64,000 nucleotides of DNA from Bacilli bacterium (GTDB lineage Bacteria; Bacillota_I; Bacilli_A; RF39; UBA660): positions 1 to 64,000 of the forward strand of contig JAFSEX010000032.1 in NCBI GenBank assembly GCA_017435465.1, read 5' to 3'. How positions within the stretch are numbered: the stretch's first letter is position 1; each line of letters opens with the position of its first letter. The notes under the pieces were generated by a model. It did no database searches, was not told the DNA's origin, and was given only the letters and a program-made list of their open reading frames with translations. Below are positions 45,587-54,952 of this stretch, piece by piece. The translations under genes were made by a program, and so were the position numbers.

Positions 45587-46534
45587 ATGGCAGGTAAAGA
45601 GTTTAAAAATTTAGCCGAACAAATTGAGATAATGAGAGCTAAAGGGCTTATGATTTTAGATGAGGATAAAGCAAGGAGTATTCTTTTAAGAGAAAATTAC
45701 TTTTTTATAAATGGTTATAGACATCTTTTTATGAAGTCATCAAATGATAAAAGATTTATACCAGGTTCTACTTTTGAAGAAATGTATGCTTTATTTACCT
45801 TTGATAGAAGATTTAGAAATATAATATTTAAAAATGTGCTTATTATTGAAAATAATATAAAATCAATTATAAGTTACCAATTATCTAAAAAATATGGTTA
45901 TAAAGAAAAAGATTATTTAAAACCATCAAATTTTTCATTGGATAGAAAAAAATCAAGACAAGTAAACGATTTAATTCATAAAATGAAAAGACAAGTTAGA
46001 GTAAATGGTGCACAACATTCAGCAACACTTCACTATACTAGCAATTATGGTTATGTACCAATGTGGATTTTAGTAAAAGTACTTTCATTTGGAATAATAT
46101 CTGAAATGTACACTATATTAAAACCAGAAGATCAATTATCTATCGCAGAATATTATGATTTTGATATACATACACTTGCTAATTACTTATCTATATTGGC
46201 AAACTATAGAAATTTATGTGCGCATGAAGATATTTTATTTGAACATAAAACACAAAAACAAGTTGATGATACAAAATATCATGCATATTTAAATATTCCT
46301 AAAACTGATAATGAATATATATATGGTAAAAACGATTTATTTGCTTTGATAATAATATTAAAGCAGATGCTTTCTGATGAAGAATTTAGACTTTTAATTT
46401 ATGAAATAGGTTATGAATTAGATATTCTTGATGGAAAAGTCGAATCCATTCCACAAGAAAAAATATTAGATAGAATGGGATTCCCAACTAACTTTAGAGA
46501 TATAATAGATATAGAAGGTGATTTTAATTTATGA
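45587..46534 (+). CDS. Abi family (Abi_2) protein with HEPN RNase motif
   Basis: 315 residues. The opening LAEQIEIMRAKGLMI...ARSILLRENYFFINGYRHLF and TFEEMYALFTFDRRFRNIIF are typical of Abi_2 (AbiD/AbiF-like) abortive-infection proteins. The HEPN RNase signature R-x4-H is in LANYRNLCAHED, about residue 210. A phage-defence or RNA-cleavage role is inferred. It overlaps the htrA start (ATGA), an unusual coupling of a suspected toxin-like RNase with an envelope stress protease. Confidence 0.85.
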   Translation: MAGKEFKNLAEQIEIMRAKGLMILDEDKARSILLRENYFFINGYRHLFMKSSNDKRFIPGSTFEEMYALFTFDRRFRNIIFKNVLIIENNIKSIISYQLSKKYGYKEKDYLKPSNFSLDRKKSRQVNDLIHKMKRQVRVNGAQHSATLHYTSNYGYVPMWILVKVLSFGIISEMYTILKPEDQLSIAEYYDFDIHTLANYLSILANYRNLCAHEDILFEHKTQKQVDDTKYHAYLNIPKTDNEYIYGKNDLFALIIILKQMLSDEEFRLLIYEIGYELDILDGKVESIPQEKILDRMGFPTNFRDIIDIEGDFNL

Positions 46535-47619
46535 GAAAAAAAATAATAACAGGGGTTAGTATTATATTATCATTTTTATTTGGGGCAACTGGTATGTATT
46601 TACTATTTAGATTTATGCCTGAAGAATCAACTACAATTTTTCGTGATACAAAAAATGTAACAATAACTGAAACTGATAGTATATATCAAGCTGTAGATAA
46701 AATTTATGATGCAGTAGTAGTAGTTCAAACATATAAAGGTAATCAACAAATAAGTACAGGAACAGGTTTTGTGTATAAAATGGATGATAAATATGGATAT
46801 ATTATAACTAATAATCACGTGGTTGATAATGGGGATAAATTCGATATTTTATTTACTAGTGAAAAAATATCAGAAGCAACAGTACTAGGTAAAGATGTTT
46901 ATGCTGATTTAGCAGTTTTAAAAATATCAAAAGAAAATGTTACAAATGTTGCCAATATTGGTAAAAGCGCAGATGTAAGAATTGGTGATACTGTATTTAC
47001 TATTGGGGCGCCTGTAGGAAGTGAATATATAGGTACTGTAACCAAGGGTATAATTTCTGGAAAAGATAGAATGGTATCAGTAACTCTTGCAAATAATACT
47101 GGGGATTACATTATGAATGTAATGCAGACAGATGCAGCTATAAATCCAGGAAATAGTGGTGGACCACTAGTAAATATTAATGGTGAAGTTATTGGTATTA
47201 ATTCATTAAAACTTGTTGAAGAACAAATTGAGGGTATTGGTTTTTCAATTCCAATTGATGATGCAATGGAATTTGTAAAAAAATTAGAAAAAGGTGAACA
47301 AATTGTAAGACCAATGCTTGGGGTTAGTCTTATTGATAAAACTGAAACTTATGGATTATATTCATATGGAATAATTGTAGATAAAAAAAGTCCAGATGGA
47401 GTAGTAATTGGAGAAGTATCTGCTGATTCACCAGCACAAAAAGCTGGATTACAAAAAGGGGATATCATTACAAAAGTAGATGATAATAAAATCACAAGTC
47501 GTGCAAAACTTAGATATGAATTATATAAACATAGTGTTGGTGATACAATAAAAGTTACATATTATCGTGATGGTAAAGAAGATAGTGTAACAGTTAAATT
47601 AGATAAAGAATTACAATAA
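46531..47619 (+). CDS. htrA: HtrA-type membrane serine protease with PDZ domain
   Basis: 362 residues. N-terminal anchor (residues 5-25), trypsin-like domain with H in ITNNHVVDN, D in YADLAVLKI and S in NPGNSGGPLV, then a PDZ domain from about 275 (SADSPAQKAGLQKGDIITKVDD). Degrades misfolded envelope proteins. Coupled to the Abi gene upstream. Confidence 0.95.
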   Translation: MRKKIITGVSIILSFLFGATGMYLLFRFMPEESTTIFRDTKNVTITETDSIYQAVDKIYDAVVVVQTYKGNQQISTGTGFVYKMDDKYGYIITNNHVVDNGDKFDILFTSEKISEATVLGKDVYADLAVLKISKENVTNVANIGKSADVRIGDTVFTIGAPVGSEYIGTVTKGIISGKDRMVSVTLANNTGDYIMNVMQTDAAINPGNSGGPLVNINGEVIGINSLKLVEEQIEGIGFSIPIDDAMEFVKKLEKGEQIVRPMLGVSLIDKTETYGLYSYGIIVDKKSPDGVVIGEVSADSPAQKAGLQKGDIITKVDDNKITSRAKLRYELYKHSVGDTIKVTYYRDGKEDSVTVKLDKELQ

Positions 47620-47646
47620 AAAGTTAGAGATTTCTAACTTTTTTTG
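47619..47646 (+). terminator. Intrinsic terminator after htrA
   Basis: AAAAGTTAGA / TCTAACTTTT, loop GATT, T tail. Confidence 0.85.
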
Positions 47647-47670
47647 TAAAGTTAGAAAAAAGGTATAAAT

Positions 47671-47704
47671 TGTCATTTGAAAATGACAAAATTAATGATA
47701 TAAT
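47671..47704 (+). promoter_or_regulatory. Promoter of ftsEX operon with inverted repeat over -35
   Basis: TTGAAA (47677-47682), 16 bases, TATAAT (47699-47704). TGTCATTT-GA-AAATGACA (47671-47688) overlaps the -35 and may be an operator. Confidence 0.65.
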
Positions 47705-47737
47705 TATTGTGTGTAGAAGGAAGTGAATTATAGAAGT

Positions 47738-48436
47738 ATGGAATTAATTAGAGTTATAAATGTAGAAAAACAATACAAAAATGGAGTAACTGCCTTATAC
47801 AATTTGAATTTAAGTATTAAAAAAGGAGAATTTGTCTTTGTAATAGGTGCTTCAGGAAGTGGTAAATCAACATTAATTAAAATGATGTATCGTGAAGAAA
47901 AACCTACTAAAGGGCAAATTATTATCGGTGGAATAAATGTTGCAAAATTAAGAAATGGAAAAGTATATAAACTTAGAAGAAAACTAGGAGTAGTATTCCA
48001 AGATTTTAAGTTATTACCTAAATTAAATGTATATGAAAATGTAGCGTTTGCTCTAGAAGTAATAGGAATGAATAAAGCTGATATAAGAGCTAGAGTTATT
48101 AAAGTTTTAAAACTTGTTGGTCTTAAGGAAAAAGTAAGATCTTATCCTGATCAATTATCAGGTGGTGAACAGCAAAGAGTTGCAATTGCTCGTGCAATTG
48201 TAAATGATCCAAAATTACTTATATGTGATGAACCAACTGGAAATCTAGATCCAGTTACTAGCATGGAAATAATGCAAGTACTAGAAACAATTAATAGAAA
48301 ATTAGGTACAACAATCATAATGGCTACACATGATAGAGATATTGTTAATAAACTTAAGAAAAGAGTTATTATGTTAGATAGTGGACAACTAAAAAATGAT
48401 TATATGGAAGGAGCGTTCAGTTATGAAGGTATTTAG
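47738..48436 (+). CDS. ftsE: Cell-division ABC ATPase FtsE
   Basis: 232 residues. Walker A GASGSGKST, signature LSGGEQQRVAIARA, Walker B LLICDEPTGNLD, switch H in ATHDRD. With FtsX it powers a cell-wall hydrolase at the division or sidewall site. The start was set at MELIRVINVEKQY, the family's usual beginning; a GTG 15 bases earlier is closer to the GAAGG RBS and is possible. Confidence 0.95.
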   Translation: MELIRVINVEKQYKNGVTALYNLNLSIKKGEFVFVIGASGSGKSTLIKMMYREEKPTKGQIIIGGINVAKLRNGKVYKLRRKLGVVFQDFKLLPKLNVYENVAFALEVIGMNKADIRARVIKVLKLVGLKEKVRSYPDQLSGGEQQRVAIARAIVNDPKLLICDEPTGNLDPVTSMEIMQVLETINRKLGTTIIMATHDRDIVNKLKKRVIMLDSGQLKNDYMEGAFSYEGI

Positions 48437-49322
48437 AATGATTCCTAGATATATAAGAGATGCTTTTAAAAGTGTTTTTAGAAACTTTAGTTTAAGTGTT
48501 GCATCAATTTCATGTATAATTGTAACTCTTATGTTGGTATCAGTTGCAATAATACTTACATCTAATGTTAATAACTTTGCTGAAAAAGTAAAAGGAGATG
48601 TTACTGTAGTCACATTTATTAATAATGATGTAACTTCTGAACAATTAGATGAGTTAAAAAAAGATGTAGAAAAAATTAAAAATGTAGAATCTGTTGAAAT
48701 AATTACAAAAACTCAAAAAAGAGATGAAATGGCAGAAACAAGTGAGGTTTTCAAAAACGTTGTTTCTTCATGGCCAGATGACAAAAACCCTTTAGCAGAT
48801 GAATTAATTATAAAAGTTAAAGACTTAGAACAAATTGGAAAAACAGCTAAAACTATTGAAGAAATGGAAGAAGTTGAAAGTGTTAAATACGGAGAAGGAA
48901 TGGTTGAAAAATTAGTTCATGTATTTAAAGTAGTACAAAGATCAATGATGATAGTTGTAGTAGGATTAGTTGTTGTAACTGCATTCCTAATAACAAACAC
49001 AATAAAACTAACAATATTCTCAAGAAAAAGGGAAATCGAAATCATGAGATTAGTTGGAGCATCTAATATTACTGTTAAATTCCCATTTATAGTAGAAGGA
49101 TTAGTATTAGGTATTATTGGATCTATACTTCCAATTCTAGGAACTATATATGGATATAAAGCTTTATATGGATATTTTGGAGGACAACTATTCTCACCAT
49201 TAGTAGAATTAGTTAAACCATTCCCATATGTATACTCATTATCACTAGTTTTACTAGCAATAGGAGCATTGGTAGGTATGTTCAGTAGTGCTAGAGCAGT
49301 AAGGAAATATTTAAAAATATAA
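48423..49322 (+). CDS. ftsX: Cell-division protein FtsX
   Basis: 299 residues. First helix after RYIRDAFKSVFRNFSLSVASI, a large outer loop (about 60-180), then three helices with SRKREIEIMRLVGASNITVKFPFIVEG. Transmits FtsE ATP hydrolysis to the outer hydrolase. GGAAGGAG precedes the start within ftsE; the genes overlap by 14 bases. Confidence 0.96.
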   Translation: MKVFRMIPRYIRDAFKSVFRNFSLSVASISCIIVTLMLVSVAIILTSNVNNFAEKVKGDVTVVTFINNDVTSEQLDELKKDVEKIKNVESVEIITKTQKRDEMAETSEVFKNVVSSWPDDKNPLADELIIKVKDLEQIGKTAKTIEEMEEVESVKYGEGMVEKLVHVFKVVQRSMMIVVVGLVVVTAFLITNTIKLTIFSRKREIEIMRLVGASNITVKFPFIVEGLVLGIIGSILPILGTIYGYKALYGYFGGQLFSPLVELVKPFPYVYSLSLVLLAIGALVGMFSSARAVRKYLKI

Positions 49323-50542
49323 TGAAAAAAATATTAAATATTACTTTAAGTATATTCATAGCTTTAAGTATATTTATGCCTACCACTAAAGCTCAAGCTA
49401 AAACTATTAATGATTTTCAAAAAGAATTAGATCAAAAAGAAGCACAATATAATGCAAATAAAAACAAACAAAATGAAATTACAAATAATAAAAAACTTTC
49501 TGAGAAAGAAATAAAGTCAGCACAAGATGCAATTACAAAAGCAGAAAAGGATATGATTGCAACGGGAGAAAAGATTCAAAAACTAGATAGAGAAATTGAA
49601 AATAAAAATTCAGAATTAGAAGAACTTATGAAATTTTTTCAAAAGTCTAGTGGAGATATGGTATATCTTGAATATGTATTTGGTTCAGCAGACATGACTG
49701 ATTTTATTCATAGAATTTCAATGATTGAAGAGTTAACAGCTTATAATGAACAAGCTATTGATGAAATGAATCAAATGATTGAAGAATCTAAAGAATTACA
49801 AATTGAATTAAAAAATAAACAAGTTACTTTGAATCAAAAAATTGATGATTTAAATAAGAAAGTAGCAAGTTACAGTGTTCAAATTGATGATTTATCTGAT
49901 ATACAAGTAGATGTATTAGAAGAAATTAAAACATTAAGAGAAACAATTAAATATTATAAAGATAAGGGTTGTAAGGCAAATCAAGATATTAATTCTTGTT
50001 TAAGTTCTAGCTTACCTTATGATACTGCTTTCTGGAGACCAGTTAACTATGGTTATGTATCTAGTGAATATGGTGGACGTGTCCATCCAGTAACTGGTGT
50101 TTACAAAATTCACTATGGAACAGACATTGCTGTTGGCAGAAGAGTAACAAATATTTATGCTTCAGCTGCTGGTAAAGTTGCAGTAATCAATAATTATAAT
50201 TCTAATAGTTGTGGTGGAAACTATGTAATAATTCACCATAATATTAAAGGTGTTGAATACAGTACTGGATATTTCCATATGGAAAAAGTATATGTTAAAG
50301 TTGGTCAACAAGTAACAAAAGATACTATTTTAGGACTTGCTGGTGGTAACCCTTATGGGTCTCCAGGATATACTCCATGGGATAAATGTTCAACGGGACA
50401 ACATGTTCACTTTACTATGGCAAAAGGATTAAAATTAACGGTAAATTCTTTATATAATGCTTCATTTAATGGTAGAACATTAGTAAACTTTCCAAAAGTT
50501 GGGTCTTATAAATATTTTAGTGATAGAACAACTAAATATTAA
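49322..50542 (+). CDS. Coiled-coil M23 peptidoglycan hydrolase, FtsEX partner
   Basis: 406 residues. Signal peptide ending near TKAQAK, a long coiled coil (about 30-215), a small Cys-pair linker (GCKANQDINSC) and a C-terminal LytM/M23 domain: GGRVHPVTGVYKIHYGTDIAVG and GQHVHFTM carry the zinc ligands H, D and H-x-H. The layout matches EnvC/CwlO-type hydrolases activated by FtsEX; the TAATG overlap with ftsX supports this. The HxxxD histidine-to-aspartate pair is intact, so it should be active. Confidence 0.93.
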   Translation: MKKILNITLSIFIALSIFMPTTKAQAKTINDFQKELDQKEAQYNANKNKQNEITNNKKLSEKEIKSAQDAITKAEKDMIATGEKIQKLDREIENKNSELEELMKFFQKSSGDMVYLEYVFGSADMTDFIHRISMIEELTAYNEQAIDEMNQMIEESKELQIELKNKQVTLNQKIDDLNKKVASYSVQIDDLSDIQVDVLEEIKTLRETIKYYKDKGCKANQDINSCLSSSLPYDTAFWRPVNYGYVSSEYGGRVHPVTGVYKIHYGTDIAVGRRVTNIYASAAGKVAVINNYNSNSCGGNYVIIHHNIKGVEYSTGYFHMEKVYVKVGQQVTKDTILGLAGGNPYGSPGYTPWDKCSTGQHVHFTMAKGLKLTVNSLYNASFNGRTLVNFPKVGSYKYFSDRTTKY

Positions 50543-50547
50543 AAATT

Positions 50548-50586
50548 AAAAGAATTAGATTAACGTTTATCTAATTCTTTTTTATA
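50548..50586. terminator. Bidirectional terminator between convergent genes
   Basis: AAAAGAATTAGA / TCTAATTCTTTT with a ten-base loop, T tail on plus and matching A tail for the opposite strand. Confidence 0.85.
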
Positions 50587-51501
50587 TACAATTACAGCAT
50601 CATTATTTTCACATAAAAAACTATTAAATGGTGAATTAAAAATTCTTGTTTCAAACTCATTACTACCAAATGTCTCTTTTCGCTCTTTATAATTATCTAT
50701 CCTATTATACCACTTTACACCATCATCATAAGATAAATAATCATACATATATGCCAAAAATATTAATCCATTTTCTTTTAAATTTTTAGAAAGTTCATTT
50801 GAAAGAAATTTTTTGTATTCTATTAAACCTGGTTTTTCAAATATTTCATCAATTGATTTAACAATGTTTGATAAATAAATTAGATCATATTGCTTATCCA
50901 AGTTTTTTGGCAACTCTTTAATGTCTAAATTTAAAAACTTTGGATTATATTTTGATATTTTATTTTTTAATATATAATAATTTTCAGGCTTTAAATAATT
51001 ATTACATTTTATTATATTCTTTTTGTAATTTTCATCTTTACTAAACAGTGTAGATTTTCTTAATTTTTTTCCATTTTTATTACTAAATACTTCATCCCAA
51101 AAATATTTAATATCATTTTCTAAGACATCTCTTATTATTTTATATGTGCTTTTATCCATACATTTATTATTTTTTGTAAAGAACGTTAAAAATTCATCAT
51201 AATTTAAACAATTTATTCCAGCCATTTTTAAACACATATAATACTTTGATAATCTATTTATATCAAAGCAATCTACACTTTTAGCATCCAATAACATCGC
51301 ATTAAATAAATGATCACCTGATGAACAAACTGTTAATACATCTTTTCCTTGAATTTCATTTTTTTTATAATATTCTTCTATATTTTCATTAGTAAACGGA
51401 TATATAGCAGAATAACTATGATGTTGCTTTGATATATTCTTTTGTATTCCATTTATTCTAAGTAGTGCATTTTTAATATCTATATATACATTTTTATCCA
51501 T
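50560..51501 (-). CDS. DUF3419-like SAM-dependent methyltransferase-like protein
   Basis: 313 residues. GKDVLTVCSSGDHLFNAMLLDAKSVDCFDIN near residue 52 resembles motif I of Rossmann methyltransferases with the acidic end of strand 2, and YDLIYLSNIV near 205 resembles motif post-I/IV. The opening AIYPFTNENIEEYYKK is like DUF3419 proteins. Substrate unknown. AAGGTGAT lies before the ATG. Only minus-strand gene in this stretch. Confidence 0.5.
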   Translation of the reverse strand: MDKNVYIDIKNALLRINGIQKNISKQHHSYSAIYPFTNENIEEYYKKNEIQGKDVLTVCSSGDHLFNAMLLDAKSVDCFDINRLSKYYMCLKMAGINCLNYDEFLTFFTKNNKCMDKSTYKIIRDVLENDIKYFWDEVFSNKNGKKLRKSTLFSKDENYKKNIIKCNNYLKPENYYILKNKISKYNPKFLNLDIKELPKNLDKQYDLIYLSNIVKSIDEIFEKPGLIEYKKFLSNELSKNLKENGLIFLAYMYDYLSYDDGVKWYNRIDNYKERKETFGSNEFETRIFNSPFNSFLCENNDAVIVYKKELDKR

Positions 51502-51603
51502 GAAATAATCACCTTTTTCGAATGTTTATTATAACAAATGTGTTGAATTTTTACAAATGATATTATGCAATTTTACATCTTATTGGACAACAATTCAATA
51601 TTC

Positions 51604-51632
51604 TTGTTTTATATTATTAAAAATGGTAAAAT
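51604..51632 (+). promoter_or_regulatory. Probable original uvrB promoter
   Basis: TTGTTT, 17 bases, TAAAAT, followed by a strong RBS (AAAGGAGG) and the orphan uvrB 5' fragment. Confidence 0.6.
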
Positions 51633-51670
51633 TAGATAATGTGATTTTTTGCTTTGAAAGGAGGAAAAAA

Positions 51671-51745
51671 ATGTTTGAATTAGTATCAAAATATAAGCCA
51701 AGTGGTGATCAACCACAGGCAATTGAAAAATTAGTCGAAGGAATT
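51671..51745 (+). repeat. Direct repeat, copy 1 (uvrB 5' end)
   Basis: About 89% identical over 75 bases to 53002-53076. The repeats bracket the RhuM gene. Confidence 0.9.
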
Positions 51746-51757
51746 ATTCACAAATAA
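51671..51757 (+). pseudogene. Orphan 5' fragment of uvrB
   Basis: 28 codons reading [20 protein letters not shown] and LVEGIIHK, then stop. The first 75 bases match the start of intact uvrB 1.33 kb downstream with eight differences, most of them silent. It keeps promoter and RBS, so it may still be translated as a 28-residue peptide. Confidence 0.9.
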
Positions 51758-51760
51758 TAA

Positions 51761-51954
51761 AGTATATTTCTTTATTTCATAAACTGATATATAATAAAAA
51801 TGTTGAAATTTAGTTGTATTTAATAGTATTTAGGCCAAAATTAAAAAACACTAATGGGTTGAAGAAACAAATACAATTTGTGACTTTTATTCGTGGGAAT
51901 TCGTGCAGATAAAAATTAGATAGAGTATTAAGATTAGTAAGGAGGTTGAAGCAA
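51761..51954 (+). promoter_or_regulatory. Leader of the RhuM gene
   Basis: Non-coding. Holds a -10-like TATAAT (51790-51795), an inverted repeat ACAAAT-aca-ATTTGT (51867-51881) and two direct copies of ATTCGTG ten bases apart (51889 and 51899), spacing of one helical turn. No RNA gene seen. Confidence 0.4.
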
Positions 51955-52971
51955 ATGGACAACAAAGTTATAGCAACAAATACTGATGTAGTTTTTTATA
52001 AAAAAGATAATGGGGATACTAATATTGAGTTATTAATAAATGGAGAAACCTTATGGGTATCTCAGAAAACAATGGCAGAAATATTTGATATAGATAGAAC
52101 AGTAATAACTAAGCACCTAAAAAATATTTTTAATGATAGAGAATTAGATAAAAATCGAGTATGTGCAAAATTTGCACATACTGCAAATGATGGTAAAACA
52201 TATAATACAGAATTTTATAATTTAGATGCAATAATATCAGTAGGTTATAGGGTTAATTCTAAAAAAGCAACAGAATTTAGAATATGGGCTACTAAAATTT
52301 TAAATTCATATATGACCAAAGGTTTTGCTTTAGATGATGATAGATTCTTAAAAGGTGGAAAAGTTAATCAAAAATATTTTGATGAATTATTAGAAAGAAT
52401 TAAAGTAATTCGTACAAGTGAGAGAATGGCATATCAAAAAATAACTGATATATTTATGAATACTTCAATAGACTATGATAAGAATTCTGAAGAAGCATAT
52501 ACATTCTTTAAAATAGTACAAAACAAACTCCACTATGCAATAACAGGGTATACAGCGGCTGAATTAATTTATGAAAGAGTAGATTCAGAAAAAATAAATA
52601 TGGGACTTACTACTTGGAAAGAAGCACCCGATGGAATGATATATAAATATGATGTTAGTGTTGCAAAAAACTATCTAAATGAAGATGAACTAAAAAAATT
52701 AAATAACTTAACTACTTTGTTTCTAGATTATGCGGAATCAATGGCAGAAGAAGGACAAGTAATGACAATGAAAGATTGGATAAATGAAACTGATAGTCTT
52801 TTAAAGTTTAGAAAAAAAGAGATACTAAAAGATTCTGGTAGAATATCACATAAACAGGCAATCGATAAAGCATATAATGAATATGAAAAATATAGAGTTA
52901 TACAAGATGAAAAATATATTTCAAGTATGGATGAAATGTATAAAAAGTATTTAGAAGAAGAAAAAAACTAA
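51955..52971 (+). CDS. RhuM family protein
   Basis: 338 residues. N-terminal DNA-binding-like region with ETLWVSQKTMAEIFDIDRTVITKHLKNIF (about 30-60), then DGKTYNTEFYNLDAIISVGYRVNSKKATEFRIWATK, the signature of the RhuM group; the rest is helical, ending in a charged coil. First seen in Salmonella pathogenicity islands and common in mobile regions; function unknown. ATG 51955 follows AAGGAGG at nine bases; a TTG nearer to it is rejected. The gene lies between the two uvrB 5' copies, and it contains an inverted repeat at codon 72. Confidence 0.88.
   Translation: MDNKVIATNTDVVFYKKDNGDTNIELLINGETLWVSQKTMAEIFDIDRTVITKHLKNIFNDRELDKNRVCAKFAHTANDGKTYNTEFYNLDAIISVGYRVNSKKATEFRIWATKILNSYMTKGFALDDDRFLKGGKVNQKYFDELLERIKVIRTSERMAYQKITDIFMNTSIDYDKNSEEAYTFFKIVQNKLHYAITGYTAAELIYERVDSEKINMGLTTWKEAPDGMIYKYDVSVAKNYLNEDELKKLNNLTTLFLDYAESMAEEGQVMTMKDWINETDSLLKFRKKEILKDSGRISHKQAIDKAYNEYEKYRVIQDEKYISSMDEMYKKYLEEEKN
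52158..52182 (+). repeat. Perfect inverted repeat inside the RhuM coding sequence
   Basis: Arms AGTATGTGCAAA and TTTGCACATACT around a single A. Centre at codon 72, codon position 3. It encodes VCAKFAHT. Confidence 0.95.
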
Positions 52972-53001
52972 ATAAATATGAATTTATAAAAAGGAGAAAA
53001 A

Positions 53002-53076
53002 ATGTTTGAATTAATATCAAAATATAAACCGAGTGGTGATCAACCACAGGCAATCGAAAAATTAGTTAGTGGAATT
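53002..53076 (+). repeat. Direct repeat, copy 2 (uvrB 5' end)
   Basis: Start of intact uvrB. The differences from copy 1 are mostly in third codon positions. Confidence 0.9.
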
Positions 53077-54951
53077 AAAGAAGACAAAAAACATCAAGTA
53101 TTACTTGGTGCGACTGGTACTGGTAAAACTTTTACAATGGCAAATGTTATTAAAGAAGTAAATAAACCAACATTAATTTTAGTTCATAATAAAACTTTAG
53201 CAGGACAATTATATTCTGAATTTAAGGAATTATTTCCAAACAATAAAGTATGTTTTTTTATTTCATATTTTGATTACTACCAACCTGAAGCATATGTTCC
53301 TTCAACTGATACGTATATAGAAAAAGATTCATCTATTAATGATGAAATCGATGAAATGCGTCATGAAGCAACTGCATCTTTATTAACAACAAATAACGTT
53401 ATTGTAATTGCTTCGGTATCTTGTATATATGGTATAGGAGAAGTAGAAGAATATAAAAACAAATTATTAGTTTTATCAGTGGGTGACACTATTGATAGAA
53501 ATGAAATATTAAAAAAATTAGTAGATATGCTTTTTGAAAGAAGTGAATTAGATTTAAAAAGAGGTACTTTTAGATCTAAAGGTGATGTTATTGAAATTAT
53601 TCCAGCATCTGAAAAAGCAAAAGGAATTAGGATAGAATTATTTGGGGATGAGATAGAAAGAATTAGTGAATTTGATCCAATTACAGGAAAAATTTTAGTA
53701 AATAAAAAAACGGTTAGTATATATCCTGCAAGTCACTATGTTACAAATGATGATAAATTAATAATTGCAACTCAAAGAATTAAAGATGAATTAAAAGAAA
53801 GATTAAAATATTTTAAAGAAAGTAATAAATATTTAGAAGCAGAAAGAATTGAACAAAGAACTAATTACGATGTTGAAATGCTAGCGGAAACTGGATTTTG
53901 TCATGGTATCGAAAACTATTCAAGACATTTAGCACTTAGGGAAGAAGGAGAAACCCCTTCAACGTTAATGGACTTTTTTCCTGATGACTTCTTATTAATT
54001 GTTGACGAATCACACGTAACTCTTCCACAAGTTAGAGGAATGTATAATGGTGATAGAGCGCGTAAACAAGTTTTAGTTGATTACGGATTTAGACTTCCAA
54101 GTGCCCTAGATAATAGACCTTTAAAGTTTGATGAATTTGAAGATAAAATAAATCAAGTTGTATTTGTTTCCGCAACTCCTGGTGATTATGAATTAACTAA
54201 AACTAATAATGAAATAGTTGAACAAATTATTAGGCCAACTGGATTACTTGATCCTACAATTGATGTTAGAAAAAAAGAAGGACAAATTGATGACTTAATT
54301 AATGAAATTCAAGATAGAATAGAAAAAAATGAAAGAGTACTTATTACTACACTTACTATACGCATGGCTGAAGAACTAACAAACTATTTAAAAGATGTAG
54401 GAATTAAAGTTGCTTATTTACACAATGAGGTTAAAACTTTAGAAAGATTACAAATAATTCAAGAACTTAGATTAGGTAAATATGATGTTGTTGTAGGGAT
54501 AAACTTACTTAGAGAGGGTATAGATATTCCAGAAGTTAGTTTAATTGCGATAATGGATGCGGATAAACAAGGTTTTCTTAGAAGTGATAAAAGTTTAATC
54601 CAAATTATCGGTAGATGTGCAAGAAACGCAAATGGACATGTAATAATGTATGCGGATGAAATTAGTAGTGCAATGGATACTGCAATTAAAGAAACTAAAA
54701 GAAGAAGAAGTATTCAAGAAGAATATAACAAAAAACATGGTATTGTTCCTAAAACAATAATTAAAGAAATTAGAGAAGTTATCTCTAATAAAGAAGAAGT
54801 TAGCGATAGTAGACCTAAAAATATGACTAAACAAGAAAAAGAAGCATTAATAGAAAGATTAGAAATTGAAATGAAAGAAGCTGCTAAAAACTTAGACTTT
54901 GAACTTGCAATGGAACTTAGGGATGCATTATTTGAATTAAAAGGTGAATAA
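53002..54951 (+). CDS. uvrB: Excinuclease ABC subunit B
   Basis: 649 residues, complete. Walker A GATGTGKT, damage-probing hairpin region [18 protein letters not shown], helicase motifs DESHV and IGRCARN, and a C-terminal UVR motif (about 605-645) that binds UvrC. uvrA is not next to it here. Its first 75 bases form the second copy of the repeat that brackets the RhuM gene, so its promoter is now either the distant original one or in the RhuM region. Confidence 0.97.
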   Translation: MFELISKYKPSGDQPQAIEKLVSGIKEDKKHQVLLGATGTGKTFTMANVIKEVNKPTLILVHNKTLAGQLYSEFKELFPNNKVCFFISYFDYYQPEAYVPSTDTYIEKDSSINDEIDEMRHEATASLLTTNNVIVIASVSCIYGIGEVEEYKNKLLVLSVGDTIDRNEILKKLVDMLFERSELDLKRGTFRSKGDVIEIIPASEKAKGIRIELFGDEIERISEFDPITGKILVNKKTVSIYPASHYVTNDDKLIIATQRIKDELKERLKYFKESNKYLEAERIEQRTNYDVEMLAETGFCHGIENYSRHLALREEGETPSTLMDFFPDDFLLIVDESHVTLPQVRGMYNGDRARKQVLVDYGFRLPSALDNRPLKFDEFEDKINQVVFVSATPGDYELTKTNNEIVEQIIRPTGLLDPTIDVRKKEGQIDDLINEIQDRIEKNERVLITTLTIRMAEELTNYLKDVGIKVAYLHNEVKTLERLQIIQELRLGKYDVVVGINLLREGIDIPEVSLIAIMDADKQGFLRSDKSLIQIIGRCARNANGHVIMYADEISSAMDTAIKETKRRRSIQEEYNKKHGIVPKTIIKEIREVISNKEEVSDSRPKNMTKQEKEALIERLEIEMKEAAKNLDFELAMELRDALFELKGE

Positions 54952-54952
54952 T

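Noticed and set aside
51557-51670. Coding sequence upstream of the uvrB fragment
   Set aside because: This stretch holds the promoter and RBS; the frame is open by chance.
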